Source of the DNA: Eleginops maclovinus
Lineage: Eukaryota > Chordata > Actinopteri > Perciformes > Eleginopidae
NCBI RefSeq assembly: GCF_036324505.1
Contig: NC_086366.1
Coordinates: 18,740,927-18,804,926, forward strand
Direction: 5' to 3'
DNA: 64,000 nt
Shown: one piece after another, positions 37,801 to 48,162 of the stretch
How the letters are laid out: each line of letters starts with the position of its first letter
Numbering within the stretch: position 1 is the first letter of the stretch
Made by a program: the position numbers and the translations under genes
Notes under the pieces: generated by a model
What the model saw: only the letters and a program-made list of their open reading frames with translations
What the model was told of the DNA's origin: nothing
Databases searched by the model: none

Positions 37801-39965
37801 CTAACCATGTTTTCTGCTCATCTGCAGTTGCCATGAAGGCCATGAACAAAGTTGCCAGCCATATCAACGAGATGCAAAAGATCCATGAGGAGTTCGGAGC
37901 TGTGTTCGATCTGCTCATTACTGAGCAGAGTGGTGAAAAGAAAGAGGTAAGTTGGAAAAACGTGGCTTGGCTGTGTCCGCTCATCTAAAGAATTCATGTA
38001 GATTGACTTCCGATATTTTGTTGCTCTTGCCAGGTGGCTGATCTGTCCATGGGGGACCTGCTGCTTCACACCAGTGTGACCTGGATCAACCCCCCTGCCT
38101 CCTTAGGAAAATGGAAGAAAGAGCCCCAGATTGCTACATTTGGTATGTCAGGCCTAATCGTTACCAAATCTTGGAGGACACTCTTATTAAAGTCATCTCC
38201 GCTTTGAGTGATAACTGATGTGTGTCTTTCCATTCCTCCCTAGTGTTCAAAACGGCAGTGGTCTTTGTATGCAAAGATGGATCCAAGCAGAAAAAGAAAA
38301 TGGTAGGTTTTCACCCAAAGCCCCCGTAAAATATCACAGATTTAGTTAAAGCATTGTGAATTCTTTACCATTTACAATTCGTACAGTATGCCACTTTCAG
38401 AATCAGTCCAGTGGGTTGAAATAGCAAGATTTAAAAATGAATTTCCTTTGTTTGACTGATTGTAGGTTGGCTCCCATCGGGTCTCTGCATCTTCAGATGA
38501 AAAAGACCCCTTCCGATACCGTCACATGATCCCAACTGACGCCCTTCAAGTCAGGTCCTTGGCCAACGCAGGTAGATAACATAATACATAATGTTTAGTG
38601 CTGTATTAAAATACATTGTTATAAAATCTGAAATTATTATTCCTGGGATGCTCTGTCCTTGAGATGACGTTAGCGTTTTACTTTCTCAGATGGGGAGGGC
38701 TCAGCCATGTGTGAGATTGTCCACACAAAGTCTGAGTCAGAGGGAAGGCCAGAAAGGACATTTCAGCTGTGCTGTAGGTGAGTGTCTGTCCTGATGACAA
38801 CCAGTGGAGATTGGAGCTGGGATGCCACCTCTCGGTCCTCTCTGCTGCTATCTGCTGAGTGACACACTGATAACATGCTCTTCTATCTCCTTCAGTTCTC
38901 CAGAGAGCAGAAAAGACTTTCTGAAGACAGTCCATTCTATCTTGAGGGAAAAGCACCGCCGGCAGCTCCTTAAAACAGAGAGTTTACCTCTCAACCAGCA
39001 GTATGTGCCCTTTGGAGGAAAGCGCCTCTGTGCCCTGAAGGGAGCCCGGCCCGCCATAAATAGAGCAGGTAAATGCCAGTCTTGGGCTGCAATCACCCGA
39101 CAGATTGAAGTGTTCTGATTTTAAACATGTTCCTTCTTACCTAACAAATTGGGTGCTTTGACGTAGATTGAACCCAAAAAAAATTGACTCTAAGTTTATC
39201 AGTTTTGTTTTTCAACCAGCTTAGAGATGTATTTTCTTAACCGCCTCCAACATCCTTTCTTAACTCTTCCTACCCTCTCTTCTCCACACTCGGAGTCTAG
39301 GAGCATTGACATATGAGCAGTGAGGGGGTGGTGAGGAGGGAGCTGGCTTTATAACGTGGCACGATGTTATTGAATATTAATATTATTTATTTTATTTTTT
39401 CTCATTTCCTGCAGCATCAGCACCAACCAGGACCCTGGGCAGGAGGAAGTTAGTACGCAATCGTTTCACCATAGACACTGACATTGTTTTTGACGGTGAG
39501 CCAGACCAGGACATTACTTCACCGCAGGAGCCCGACTCAAACCTGCTGCAGCAGGACAAAGACCCAGGTCAGCAGCTGCAGCAGTCCGAGTTAGCAGGAG
39601 ACACAGATCGTTGGGTGGAAGAACAGTTTGACCTAGAAGAATACGAAGACCAGGAAGAGGTTAAAGAGACGGACATCCTAAGTGATGAGGATGACGAGTT
39701 CAGCCAGTCACCCAGAGCGCTGTCCTCCAAGGCCAACCTGGAGGCCTCAGTCATGGCTTTGTCCTTGGAGAGTGAAGAAACAGAGGAGAGTGAGAGCCTT
39801 AAGACCCCAATGGCCAGTGGGACGCCGGATGACATAAGGCTGTCCGATACCGAGAAGCAGAGCGTAGTGATCGATGATAACGTGGAGAATCAAAAGCAAA
39901 TGGAGAACGATGAGATTTGGGTCAAAAGGCAGCAATCCGGTTTGTCCCCAGACTGTGGCACATAA
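18934..39965 (+). CDS. tiam1: TIAM1, Rac-specific guanine nucleotide exchange factor (complete, 25 coding exons)
   Basis: TIAM1 loads GTP onto Rac1 at the membrane and at cell junctions. Coding exons: 18934-19845, 20826-21282, 21749-21921, 22076-22300, 24566-24751, 26260-26406, 26561-26635, 26948-27115, 27520-27624, 28061-28142, 28429-28515, 29253-29465, 29913-30010, 34685-34870, 36182-36250, 36605-36730, 36846-36954, 37540-37719, 37828-37946, 38034-38142, 38244-38302, 38466-38571, 38690-38777, 38896-39068, 39415-39965. All junctions are GT-AG, phases agree, and the sum is 4803 nt (1600 residues plus stop), against 1591 in human TIAM1. Recognisable stretches include the MGNVES start, [35 protein letters not shown] and RWVEEQFDL. 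The start is the first ATG of the exon and carries the myristoylation signal expected for the family. No broken frame. It could be tiam1a or tiam1b of a teleost pair; the neighbouring claudins and grik1 do not settle which. Confidence 0.96.
20826..24751 (+). other. tiam1: tiam1 exons 2-5: degron-like motif, N-terminal PH and coiled-coil extension, residues 305-651
   Basis: Exon 2 begins at acceptor gacgcag|GATGTC and carries EDSGIDG (residues 315-321), the counterpart of the mammalian DSG phosphodegron, then a Ser/Gly-rich linker. The N-terminal PH domain spans about residues 428-545 ([45 protein letters not shown]). The charged helix with [17 protein letters not shown] at about 555-573 starts the coiled-coil extension, which continues through [20 protein letters not shown] in exon 5. 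In TIAM1 this PH-CC-Ex unit binds membrane and scaffold proteins. Intron 4 (22301-24565) hosts a hAT transposon. Confidence 0.93.
22907..23798. mobile_element. hAT-type DNA transposon, non-autonomous, 892 bp, in tiam1 intron 4
   Basis: An 8-bp target-site duplication, gttatgaa, flanks the element exactly (22899-22906 and 23799-23806). The ends are imperfect inverted repeats: the left end begins cagtgatgggcaagttac and the right end, reverse-complemented, begins cagagttgggtgtaacg. Both ends are rich in gcgttac/gtaacgc repeats, typical of a large group of fish hAT elements. The minus strand of about 23273-23420 can encode a degenerate hAT-like stretch with [18 protein letters not shown], so it derives from a transposase-bearing parent. 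Confidence 0.88.
24858..24906 (+). repeat. Teleost interspersed repeat fragment
   Basis: The phrase gctgatgcttttatccaaag followed by cgatttacaag is one I associate with a very common fish interspersed repeat (SINE or LINE tail). Only this core is recognisable, in tiam1 intron 5. Family name not assigned. Confidence 0.45.
26260..30010 (+). other. tiam1: tiam1 exons 6-13: linker, Ras-binding domain and PDZ, residues 652-976
   Basis: Exon 6 has the basic segment [20 protein letters not shown]. The Ras-binding domain runs from about 743 ([13 protein letters not shown]) to 825 in exons 8-10, with [20 protein letters not shown]. The PDZ domain covers about 830-905: the carboxylate-binding loop is YGFS around 842-845, and [13 protein letters not shown] is the second conserved element. 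Exon 12 ends and exon 13 continues in a Ser/Asp-rich acidic linker. Exon 7 (75 bp) is bounded by a tandem NAGNAG acceptor. Confidence 0.92.
26556..26560 (+). other. tiam1: NAGNAG tandem splice acceptor of tiam1 exon 7
   Basis: The acceptor reads cccAGcAG|GTCTTT. Using the first AG would add one Gln codon (CAG) before Val; using the second matches the mammalian protein (SINQVF). Both keep the frame, so transcripts may differ by one residue just before the Ras-binding region. Confidence 0.6.
30712..30800. repeat. Fragment of fish DNA-transposon-like repeat (AAGTAACTAAGTACATTTA family)
   Basis: Begins gaggtgggaagtaactaagt and continues with acatttacgc, then ttaggtacttgtgctctact. I recognise this as the start of a very abundant fish repeat. 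The rest of the element is missing or too diverged. Confidence 0.5.
32326..32479 (+). promoter_or_regulatory. tiam1: Candidate internal promoter and alternative first exon of tiam1
   Basis: A TATA-like gtatatac at 32328-32335 is followed about 75 bp later by an ATG at 32411 with G at -3. The frame encodes 23 residues ([20 protein letters not shown] then LHL) and ends at a donor CTG|GTGAGA (32479/32480) in phase 0. Exon 14 starts in phase 0, so the join is open. An in-frame stop, TAG at 32336-32338, fixes this ATG as the first. The product would be about 647 residues: 23 new ones plus residues 977-1600, keeping DH and PH but losing the N-terminal PH, Ras-binding and PDZ domains. The structure is seen; transcription is inferred. 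Confidence 0.5.
34685..37946 (+). other. tiam1: tiam1 exons 14-19: DH (RhoGEF) domain, residues 977-1239
   Basis: Exon 14 begins [17 protein letters not shown] and leads into the DH domain from about residue 1020. The first conserved helix carries [10 protein letters not shown] near 1031-1040, and the third conserved region has [15 protein letters not shown] at 1175-1189. The helix [15 protein letters not shown] closes the domain in exon 19. This is the catalytic part that opens Rac1 and releases GDP. The residues of the conserved regions look intact and there is no indel against the mammalian sequence across exons 15-18. Confidence 0.95.
34890..34915. repeat. (GT)n microsatellite
   Basis: Thirteen GT units directly after the donor of tiam1 exon 14 (starting 20 bases into intron 14). 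Confidence 0.95.
38034..39965 (+). other. tiam1: tiam1 exons 20-25: C-terminal PH domain and acidic tail, residues 1240-1600
   Basis: The PH domain that follows the DH domain runs from [18 protein letters not shown] (about 1242) through [33 protein letters not shown] and the final helix [20 protein letters not shown] (about 1361-1380). The last exon has [15 protein letters not shown] and [10 protein letters not shown], known from mammalian TIAM1, then an acidic stretch with [12 protein letters not shown]. The last about 60 residues differ from mammals and the protein ends PDCGT. Confidence 0.93.
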
Positions 39966-40880
39966 AAGAGGATGGCTTCACATTGGACCCCATAAAGATC
40001 AAGTCATATTCACAAACAATGCATGGGCATTGACATATATCGCACACAGCTACTAGAAGATATATACTCCCTTACCTTACTTGTGCTGATAGCTTTTTTG
40101 TAAAGGTTAGAGCATCAGTGGAGCAATAAAGGAATCTAGAATGAGGGAGCTTTATCCCAAATCAAATGCTGTTACATAGAAGTCATGTGTAAGCTTTGAG
40201 AGATGAACTAATGGTACAATCATGGAATCAGATCAGTGGCTTTGATTGGCATGGTTTGCACATTTGGACAGCAACCTATAGTCCTGCCTGCTGTTGCCAA
40301 ATTTGGTTATTGTGAGAACATTGATATTTGTTTTGTCTATGTGACTCCGATATTATCATAGTTAAGGGCTGTATATTATTTGTCCTTAAAGAAATAGAAT
40401 AACTGAAAAGGACAGTCTCGTCTTACATAGTTTACTGTACTTGTACATTTTCACATGAATTGACACTGACATGTTTTTTGGAGCATATTTTATGGTTATG
40501 TATAATATATGATTTTGTTCTCTTGTTTTAAAGCTATCTTTTTAGCCTGACATTTTTTTGTTTTGTAGTTACATTTAATATTGGGATTATGTAAAAGGCC
40601 CCCATGTCTCAGACGCTAAGGGGAATTGTATTTGTTTTTATTTAACATAATCCTGCTTTACTTGAATTTGCTGTTTCAGCTTGCTGTCTTACTGTGAAAC
40701 CAATTTCTTGTATTTTTTTCAGTATTGCCATTTAAAGAACGCTCAATGTTACATTTCATACTTACCGTGCACACTCCGGGGCGAATTCACAAAAGAATTG
40801 CACAGCATTTGTGGCCACTAAACCTGCACAAATCCTCACCCAAAAATGTTTAAATGCCCATCCCTTAACTGATCTGCCAA

Positions 40881-40906
40881 GCGAATAGCATCTGTGTGCT
40901 ATTCGC
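40881..40906. repeat. Perfect 10-bp hairpin in the tiam1 3' region
   Basis: gcgaatagca, a six-base loop tctgtg, then tgctattcgc, an exact reverse complement. It lies in the candidate inserted element at about 40780-41620. Confidence 0.8.
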
Positions 40907-41000
40907 ACAATTTTAATTGGGTAGTACGCATACATTCAGCACCTCAACATGTAAATGAGCCTCATTGCAAAAACAGTCGCGATTAAGACAGATGAGCCCA

Positions 41001-41073
41001 AGCCAAACACAGCTACAGTGAAATAATTGGTGTAGAGTAGGTGGTAACTGAAGCACATTTATGAGGGGTGTCA
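41001..41073. repeat. 73-bp direct repeat, copy 1
   Basis: Begins agccaaacacagctacagtg and ends atgaggggtgtca. Identical base for base to 41290-41362, with 216 bp between the copies. Confidence 0.92.
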
Positions 41074-41289
41074 ATATTGCTCAAGTAGCTGTAGAAAATA
41101 TTTCTCAATAGGTTGCCTAAGGATTGGTATAAGGTATAAGCAACCAAAAAGAGGATTATTAAAATGATTCAAATTATCTTCAGTACAGATTATTACAACA
41201 TTAAAGTATTCTGTTTATTTCAGAAGTCTTCAAAGTTATTTTTGTTTTCGACCAATTCTCATGGTTTTAGGATCATTTGACCACGCAAA

Positions 41290-41362
41290 AGCCAAACACA
41301 GCTACAGTGAAATAATTGGTGTAGAGTAGGTGGTAACTGAAGCACATTTATGAGGGGTGTCA
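41290..41362. repeat. 73-bp direct repeat, copy 2
   Basis: Exact second copy of 41001-41073. Identity over 73 bp suggests a recent duplication or gene conversion, perhaps linked to an element with end motifs cgaattcacaaaag (about 40783) and ctttgtgaatttgtcc (about 41591), which are roughly inverted. Confidence 0.92.
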
Positions 41363-41935
41363 CACGCAGAATTTCCTGTGATTATGGTGTATTCTTTTCC
41401 TGGCTGAAAGTCATCGGGTATACTTTGCCAGATGGATAATTGCATGATTTTAATAAGACGCAACACTTCAACGCCATGTAAAGCATTAGCGCAGTATTTG
41501 ATGTGATCTTGCTTCGCACCTTGAGAAGGTGCAGATAACAGTCGCAAGTGTTGAGCAACCTGAAGGTGCCATCCACGACCACAATCCATGCTTTGTGAAT
41601 TTGTCCGTCTGTGTTGTAGGGAATTTGCACGGTTATCAGTTATTTTTTAAAAGTGTGGTCAAAAAGAGTGTCCACTGCTAATTGATCACAATGCAATGTA
41701 TTTTTATTTATTCATATGTAAATGAATTAGTTGGAAAAAATAAGATGTATTTTTTTCCACAAAGAAAGTCCAAATTTGCTCAAGCAATCAAGGGGAAAGA
41801 CTTGCAGTATGCCTGAACAGTGAAAGAAGACATACCTGTAAACAACTCATTGTGCTACTAAGACTGCATTTTTATTACTGTGTGTATATAGAGAAATGTA
41901 TTGATATCATAATAAATACAGTTGTTTCCTACTTA

Positions 41936-42536
41936 TAATTCAATGCACCTCCCTGTAGTGATTCATTGCTTTGTGTGGTTCAAAAATCTATTGGTTTCAC
42001 TCAAGAGTCTCACTCCTCCCCTGCAGCTCTGATAACATCCGTGAAACCCAAACTTGTGATGCGAGGGGAAAACGTAATGCTCAATGTGCTCAGACATGCC
42101 TTAAAAGACAGAAACTATGCAGCTGATAGATGCTCTCCAACCTGAAAGGCCCCCAAAACTACAGACTGAAATGCCACAACAAAAGAGATAGTCTTCAGAA
42201 GACGTTTAGAGTCACTTTGTGTTTTCAAGCCACAACTGATTAGGTGCCTGAAAAGTGGTTAAGGGGCCTTAACCCAATTATCACAGGGAATAGGAAATGT
42301 TTAATCAAAGTGTAGTTAATTCAGACAGATGCTCTGACTTGGTTTAAAAAAAAAAGAATAATGCTCAGAAATCTGTTGAGAATGTTAATAGACTGAAATG
42401 TAAAATAATCGTGAAATGGGAAAGTATGTGGTGTCTACAACGAAGTTAAAGTAAATTGATCAGGCTAAATAAGAAAAATTATATTAGACCCCAAGGCAAG
42501 CTCAGGGAGCTGCTTTGCAATGCAATTTCATCATCA
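41936..42536. other. Intergenic, nothing recognised
   Basis: AT-rich sequence between the probable tiam1 cleavage site and the hAT element. No reading frame or repeat family recognised. Confidence 0.6.
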
Positions 42537-42544
42537 TTACAGAG

Positions 42545-43345
42545 TAGGGCTGCCCTCGACTAAAGACTTTTCTAGTCGACTAATAGTCGTCAATTCAGGC
42601 GATTAGTCGACTCATCGTCTCACCTATATGATATATTATGAGTTATAAAAAGAATATCATAATATTTTTTTTTCTTCTCCCAAAATGGTTTCAGTTAAAA
42701 AGGCTGATAAAGAACCTTATTATAACAGGATGGTGCGTTGTGCTCCACATGAAATATAAAATACAACTGTAATAATTAACCGTTGAAATATAAATTCAAC
42801 TGTAGATCGTAGAAAGCACAGAGTCACAGCGCACTGCACGGACGGAGCAGTCCGCCCGGCAGCGGTACAAACAGCAGAAGCTCCAGTAAGGATTCTTAAT
42901 GTGTGTGAGTACAAGCAGCGAGCACACACACTGAGCATTGAGTTTTAGTAGTTTTAGCTACTGCCTGACTCACTGCTGCTGTTTTCCTCCGAGTCTGAGG
43001 AAGGAACACACATTGTCGGGGATAATAAAGCTCCGTGTTTTGTTATGATGGCGTGGATACGGAGGCACCTTTTTTCCAGCGGAGTTTGCATGTCACGTTT
43101 TGGGGCTCATTCCTTACATGCTCAGAAGGATCGCACACTTTGGATATCCTGCCCGACAAAATAACTTAAGGACCAGGCACAGCTCTGAATGAAGTCTGAG
43201 AGGGTTTCCGCCTGACGCGTTATAGCGCATGCAGCGCGCAGATGGACCTTTTTTTCCCCTCTCGACTAATCGGTTAATGAAAAACTGGTCGACGAATATT
43301 TTTAAGGCCAAATAACGATTAGTCGACTAATCGGGGGCAGCCCTA
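42545..43345. mobile_element. hAT-type MITE, 801 bp
   Basis: The 8-bp target-site duplication ttacagag lies on both sides (42537-42544 and 43346-43353). The left end is tagggctgccctcgactaa and the right end, reverse-complemented, is tagggctgcccccgattag, a good terminal inverted repeat. Both ends are full of gtcgactaat repeats. I recognise this end type from a widespread vertebrate hAT group. No transposase frame remains inside. Confidence 0.9.
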
Positions 43346-44920
43346 TTACAGAGTTTTATTCCTTTTATGTTCGAGCTCTGCTCTTTTTCTGGCAAATGTC
43401 AGGATTTTCCAGGAATAAAACGTGCGTCATCCACAACAAACAATACCCGAATGATAACAGAAAAATGCATTATCAAAAATGGCCAGTGCTCTCCAGCACA
43501 TACTGAAAGGCATTTACAGTATCTGGGATATGCGCTCCACAACCTTACCAACAATCTTTAATTTAGATATGATAGAAAATCTCTTGCACACTTAGTGGCA
43601 ATAACAGGAATGTACGAAAAAAACAAAACACCTCATATCAGCCAATTATTTGTATTTGCATGAATCCTCATTGAAGTGTAGATGTATGTTGTCTACCTTT
43701 CAAGGATGGTAGCCACTGACTTCCTAAAAATGTTGTGAATCTCGACACCCAACAACTTATCTGCATTGTTGTTAAATACCTAACCTCAACAATCCACAGT
43801 TTCACAATTCTAGGGTTACTGTCTTGACACAATTTCACTTGGGCTGTTCCTGTTTCATCAGCGATCCAGAGCACAATATGCCCAGACTATGAGCTCACAG
43901 CCCTATCTCTTCTTTTTCTTGTCTCTGAGCTCTATGGATATCCTGTCACCCAAGCTTCAGGAGCCCCCTCACTATTGTCAATCACCACCCCCACCACAAA
44001 AGCACTGGTGCTCACTCAGATAAAAAGGGGAAGATCACTTCAGACTGAATTGTGCTGTAGATCTGCAGCGACAGTATCTGATGCAGTGCTGAATGGCAGA
44101 GAGCTGAGATGGGACAGGGTTGCCTTGCTAATGCCCTGGAACAGACTCGTATGTTACCCCAAATAAAAAGCAAAAAGGTAGACTTATAGGATTCTCTCTT
44201 AAACACATAACTAACATAAAGAGGAGACAAACGTCAGTTCATTTCTTTAAAAATATGATCTCAAAATTATTTGGGTCAAGAAATGTGCAGGACACATTAA
44301 CTTACAGCAGGTGGCACACACAGCCTGATGTTGTTGTTCATTACTATCTGCGCCACAGCACTTGCACCATCTTACAGTATAATGTGTACTTGGTTACTTT
44401 GAATTGCATCATCATTTTAAAACCAATGTATCTCAAATTTTATTCTAAAACTGTAATAACAGCAGTTTATGGTTACATTTCTAAAGAAAATATTTCAAAG
44501 CACATCTGATGTATGTAGAGCTACAGGTCAACTTCACGTTTCTCAGCCTGAGTGTATCTGTTTACATTTAAAGCAGCTAGAGATGTGACAATGGTATCAC
44601 TCAGCAAACCTGCTCGACAGGCTTTCCAGTTTCTGTTTTGTGACCTCTCCTGCCTGATCTCGTTCTATCTCTCCTTCCTTTCCTGTCACAGGTACTTTTC
44701 AGAAACAGGATGACCAACAGGGTGTAAACTTTCCGGACCAACTTATGTTTAAATAAAGAAGTGGCTCTTTCACTGTGAAATCGCCCATTGTCTTATCTGC
44801 AACCAAACCAAGATAAGATTGTAATTTTCATAGAAGCAGCAGCATCAATACACTATTTCCTTTAATTTAATTTAAAACAGAAAAGTCAGTTAAAGTCGAA
44901 CCTTTACCCAATTCCCCCCT

Positions 44921-44950
44921 GGGATAAATAAAGTATTCTGATCCTGACAT
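44921..44950 (+). mobile_element. LINE/SINE 3'-tail-like fragment
   Basis: cccctgggataaataaagta then ttctgatcctg resembles the 3' tail of fish L2/Rex-type elements (…gggat(c/a)aataaagta plus simple repeat). Only the tail is visible. Confidence 0.4.
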
Positions 44951-45129
44951 TAAAGCCATCTGAGACTTAATGATTCAAAACAAACTTCACTTTATAAAAC
45001 ATAACTCCATAGAACTGTGTTGTTTTAATAATGCCCATAGCACACACAAAGATAACCATGGGAAGCAAATTAGTTATGTTTGGGCATGTGTGTTATACAT
45101 AAGGATGACCATGCATCATGTGTTTGATG

Positions 45130-45425
45130 GGACAATGCTATAGAGTCTCAGTGGTGGTTGGTAAATAATTATATTGACTCATACTGTAGTTAAGAATACT
45201 TTTGAGGTACTTGCAGTGGTATAAACATATTACGTATCCAGGTTGAAATATTAAAAGTACTAATTTCCTGCTACTTTATACCACCACAGTTCAGAATCCA
45301 AAAATTGTACTTCACAATATATTTAATAAGTAAAAAGGACTTCTACTTGTAAAACAGTATTTCTACAATGTTGTATTATTGTTTTTGTAAAGTAAAATAT
45401 ATAGGTATAATATGTAGAGTAGTCC
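45130..45425. repeat. Diverged fish interspersed repeat
   Basis: Phrases such as aagaatacttttgaggtact, tcctgctactttatac and aaggacttctacttgtaaaa match, with many differences, the body of the abundant fish repeat whose start is seen at 30712. Boundaries approximate. Confidence 0.4.
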
Positions 45426-46031
45426 TTCCCCATCTGTATTTCAGTCCATGATTGCAGACTGACTGTGAATAAAAAAGGAAATATGCCTAATCATTTTTGG
45501 TTGTCAGACTTCATTTAAAAATAGCTTTTCTTAGCAGTGTCCTTCAATTAACAAAACCATCCAATTACATGCCACATCAACTGAATCTGGAAATTGTAGG
45601 GGCAGTGGGCACAACATAAAAATATACTACAGTAAAGGAATGTGCGATTGTGAAAAAGTGGTCTCTCCAAAGTGTCATTTATTTTCATGAGTTTGAAGAG
45701 GTTTTAAAAGCCGTAAAGCCGTATAACATACCCAATACTGTGTAAACTTCAGTGACAAGCAATAAACTTGCAGGGTTTCAACATGTCAACATAGTCATAC
45801 TCTTTCTTTGTATATGTGCTTGTCATGCATGGAGAGTAATGACGGCCACTCTTTAACAAAATGCAGTGATGTTGGCACCTGAAAGGCTGATAGGAATAGA
45901 AGTGAAGCCAATGAAAACCAGTAGGATGACATTGCAGTCATGAGGATATTATCACAGATTGACAGCCTAACAGAAAAGATTGTTGGAGCAGTCTCTTCAT
46001 AAAACGACAGACGAGCACTTGCTTCGGAGCC

Positions 46032-46718
46032 ATGAGAGCAAAGCTGGAGGTCCTAGCCCTGGTCCTGGGCTCCATCGGCTTGTGTGGGACCATCGCTGTC
46101 ACGGCCCTGCCCATGTGGAGGGTGTCTGCCTTCATTGGTGCCAATCTCATAGTCATGGAGGAACTCTGGGAGGGCTTGTGGATGAACTGCTACAGACAGG
46201 CCGACTTCAACATGCAGTGCAAGGTCTACGACTCACTGCTAATTCTGCCACCAGAGCTGCAGGCAGCCAGGGGGCTCATGTGTGTGTCCATAGTCCTGGT
46301 TGTCATCTCCCTCTTTGTCACAGGATGTGGGACCAAGAAGAGCAACTGCTGTGGCGACAACCAAAAGAGCAAGAACATCACGTTGGCTTTAGGGGGTAGT
46401 TTATATCTGCTTTCCTTTCTGACCACACTCATCCCTGTTAGCTGGGTGGCCCACACCGTCATCATAAAGTTCTACAACCCACTAGTGGTGGATTCTCAGA
46501 AACGGGAGTTGGGAGAGGCCCTGTTTATTGGCTGGGCAACTTCTGGCATTCTGCTGATCACTGGGGTCATCCTTCTGTCAAGCTACTGCAAACGTAGATC
46601 AAAGGAGGAAGAGCCTTATGCTGATGTGCATCTCATGGCGGAGAGCATACAGAAAGAGGGGAGCGTGTTCCTTGGGAGGACGCCATCCAGCTCTTATAAG
46701 CAACAAGAATATGTGTAA
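46032..46718 (+). CDS. cldn8-like: Claudin, CLDN8/CLDN17 group, 228 residues, classical -YV tail
   Basis: A tight-junction protein with four membrane segments, probably setting paracellular ion permeability in epithelia. The claudin signature is intact: Trp29, GLW at 48-50, Cys53 and Cys63, Arg80. Lys64 follows the second cysteine, as in CLDN4, CLDN8 and CLDN17, which favour a cation barrier or anion path. Membrane segments lie near 7-27, 81-101, 117-139 and 166-186. The tail ends QQEYV, a C-terminal -YV ligand for ZO-1 PDZ domains. QAARGLMC and KRELGEAL are shared with CLDN8. Length is normal. Single-exon reading frame, ATG with G at -3. A true CLDN17 orthologue cannot be excluded. Confidence 0.93.
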   Translation: MRAKLEVLALVLGSIGLCGTIAVTALPMWRVSAFIGANLIVMEELWEGLWMNCYRQADFNMQCKVYDSLLILPPELQAARGLMCVSIVLVVISLFVTGCGTKKSNCCGDNQKSKNITLALGGSLYLLSFLTTLIPVSWVAHTVIIKFYNPLVVDSQKRELGEALFIGWATSGILLITGVILLSSYCKRRSKEEEPYADVHLMAESIQKEGSVFLGRTPSSSYKQQEYV

Positions 46719-47055
46719 AGAACTGAGCTGTACATCTTCCACTTTGCAATAATGCTACCTGAGCAAAGGTCACCAGATATGGCCAAGAGTGTGCAATTTA
46801 TGTATGAATGTAAATGTTTATCCTAACTATTTACACATTTGAATCACCGTTACTGTACATTTCAAATGTACATAGCGTTCTTCCAACTCTTTTTATGGTT
46901 CTCATGTCCATTGTTGTATGCTCAGTCCAAATTCTTTACAGTTGCAAAAGAAAATGTGAATTATATAAAACTATTCTAGTCCATAGATATGCTTATTAAG
47001 TAATCAGTATGTTTAACAATACAAATTCCTCTCACAATTCTATACCGTCTATATA

Positions 47056-47061
47056 AATAAA
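47056..47061 (+). promoter_or_regulatory. Poly(A) signal of first claudin
   Basis: AATAAA about 340 bp after the stop codon, followed by T-rich sequence (ttgtattttttctaatg). Confidence 0.6.
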
Positions 47062-47099
47062 TTGTATTTTTTCTAATGCATCAATACACCATTTGAAAC

Positions 47100-48103
47100 C
47101 TGTTGGTATTATCATTATTTTATTACCAAATGCAGATAGATTTATGTAAATGACCTTTGGAGTTTCTTTTTGCACTTTTGTTTTGGTAGTTATAAGATTC
47201 TCGGAGGGGATCTCACCCGGGGTGTAATTCCATGTAGAACCGCCACTGTATACAATAAACAGATACCATCAGTTCCAGAGTTAGACCATCATTCAGCCGG
47301 GAACGCTACAATTTACATTTTTCGAAACTGTACAGATTGTCTAAAAGGCAGGGCAGGAGGACTTCAGTTTTGCAGTAACAAGGTGCGAATGGCTGGCAAA
47401 TAGACACTATGATACAATGAAACCTATCCTACTTGGGTTTCTGTGCTCCACACCTATTTATCAGCTCAGGTTACATTTGAAGGAGGAGACAGTTTGACAT
47501 CTGTGAGATCATCCTATCAGATTACAGTTAGAGAGAGACAACAGATTCTTACCAATTCTTAAAAAAAAAAGCACTATGTAGCCTTTCTGTTTCACAATAT
47601 ATCCACAACTATATTGTTTACATTTCATACCAATTGTTTTAGACAAGAGGTATAAACACCACACATGTAATAAATCCAGTTTAAGGTCCTAGTCCCAATT
47701 TTTGACAGTAATGATATTATAGACACTTTATTTTTATGTTTATAGTAAAGTTTTCGCAAGTGAGTTTTCTGTTTAGAACCATCGTAAATAAATTAAAAAC
47801 ATGTAGTATTAAAGTGGTTTTGAAATTACTTTACCATATTTCAAATAATTGCTTTGATCAACATACTTAGACCAAACGTTACCCTATAAAGTGATTACAT
47901 CTGTTTTTGATTAAATCTACTCAATCATGAAACTAAATGGTTGATTGTTTGTGGGGCAATTGTATTAGCATGTCAAAATAAGCTCCACTCTCTGTTGTGT
48001 TCTCATCTATCTGGCTGTGGAGCAGCTCAACCAGTAAGATTGCATTGCATACTTAGCATGTCTTTCTGGGTGTATAAGTTCCTTGTCTTGCTTTTCTCCT
48101 CAG
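47100..48103. other. Intergenic region with probable 5' leader of the second claudin
   Basis: No coding gene. Near its 3' end a donor-like CCA|GTAAGA (48033/48034) and an acceptor ttctcctcAG|ATTT (48103/48104) define a possible 70-bp intron in the leader of the next claudin. Small introns of this size are common in fish. Confidence 0.5.
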
Positions 48104-48162
48104 ATTTGTTTCTGGAGCCGGAAGAGAACAGCCAAAGGTCTAACTTTGGCTTTGTGATAGCA

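Larger units (their letters stand above)
39966..41935 (+). other. tiam1: tiam1 3' untranslated region
   Basis: After the stop codon the sequence is AT-rich with two candidate poly(A) signals: AATAAA at 40125-40130 (short form) and AATAAA at 41911-41916. The latter is followed by GT-rich sequence (tgtagtgattcattgctttgtg) and fits a distal cleavage site. The distal half contains a 73-bp direct repeat and a hairpin, probably from an inserted element. Confidence 0.6.
43354..46031. other. Intergenic region between tiam1 and the claudin cluster
   Basis: No gene recognised. It includes a LINE-tail-like fragment (44921-44950) and a diverged copy of a common fish repeat (45130-45425). The last about 130 bases are probably the leader and promoter of the first claudin, without a clear TATA box. 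Confidence 0.6.

Noticed and set aside
47941..48162. 74 extra codons at the N-terminus of the second claudin
   Set aside because: The stretch contains a strong splice acceptor and probably a 70-bp intron, has no claudin-like sequence, and its ATG context is weaker than that at 48163.
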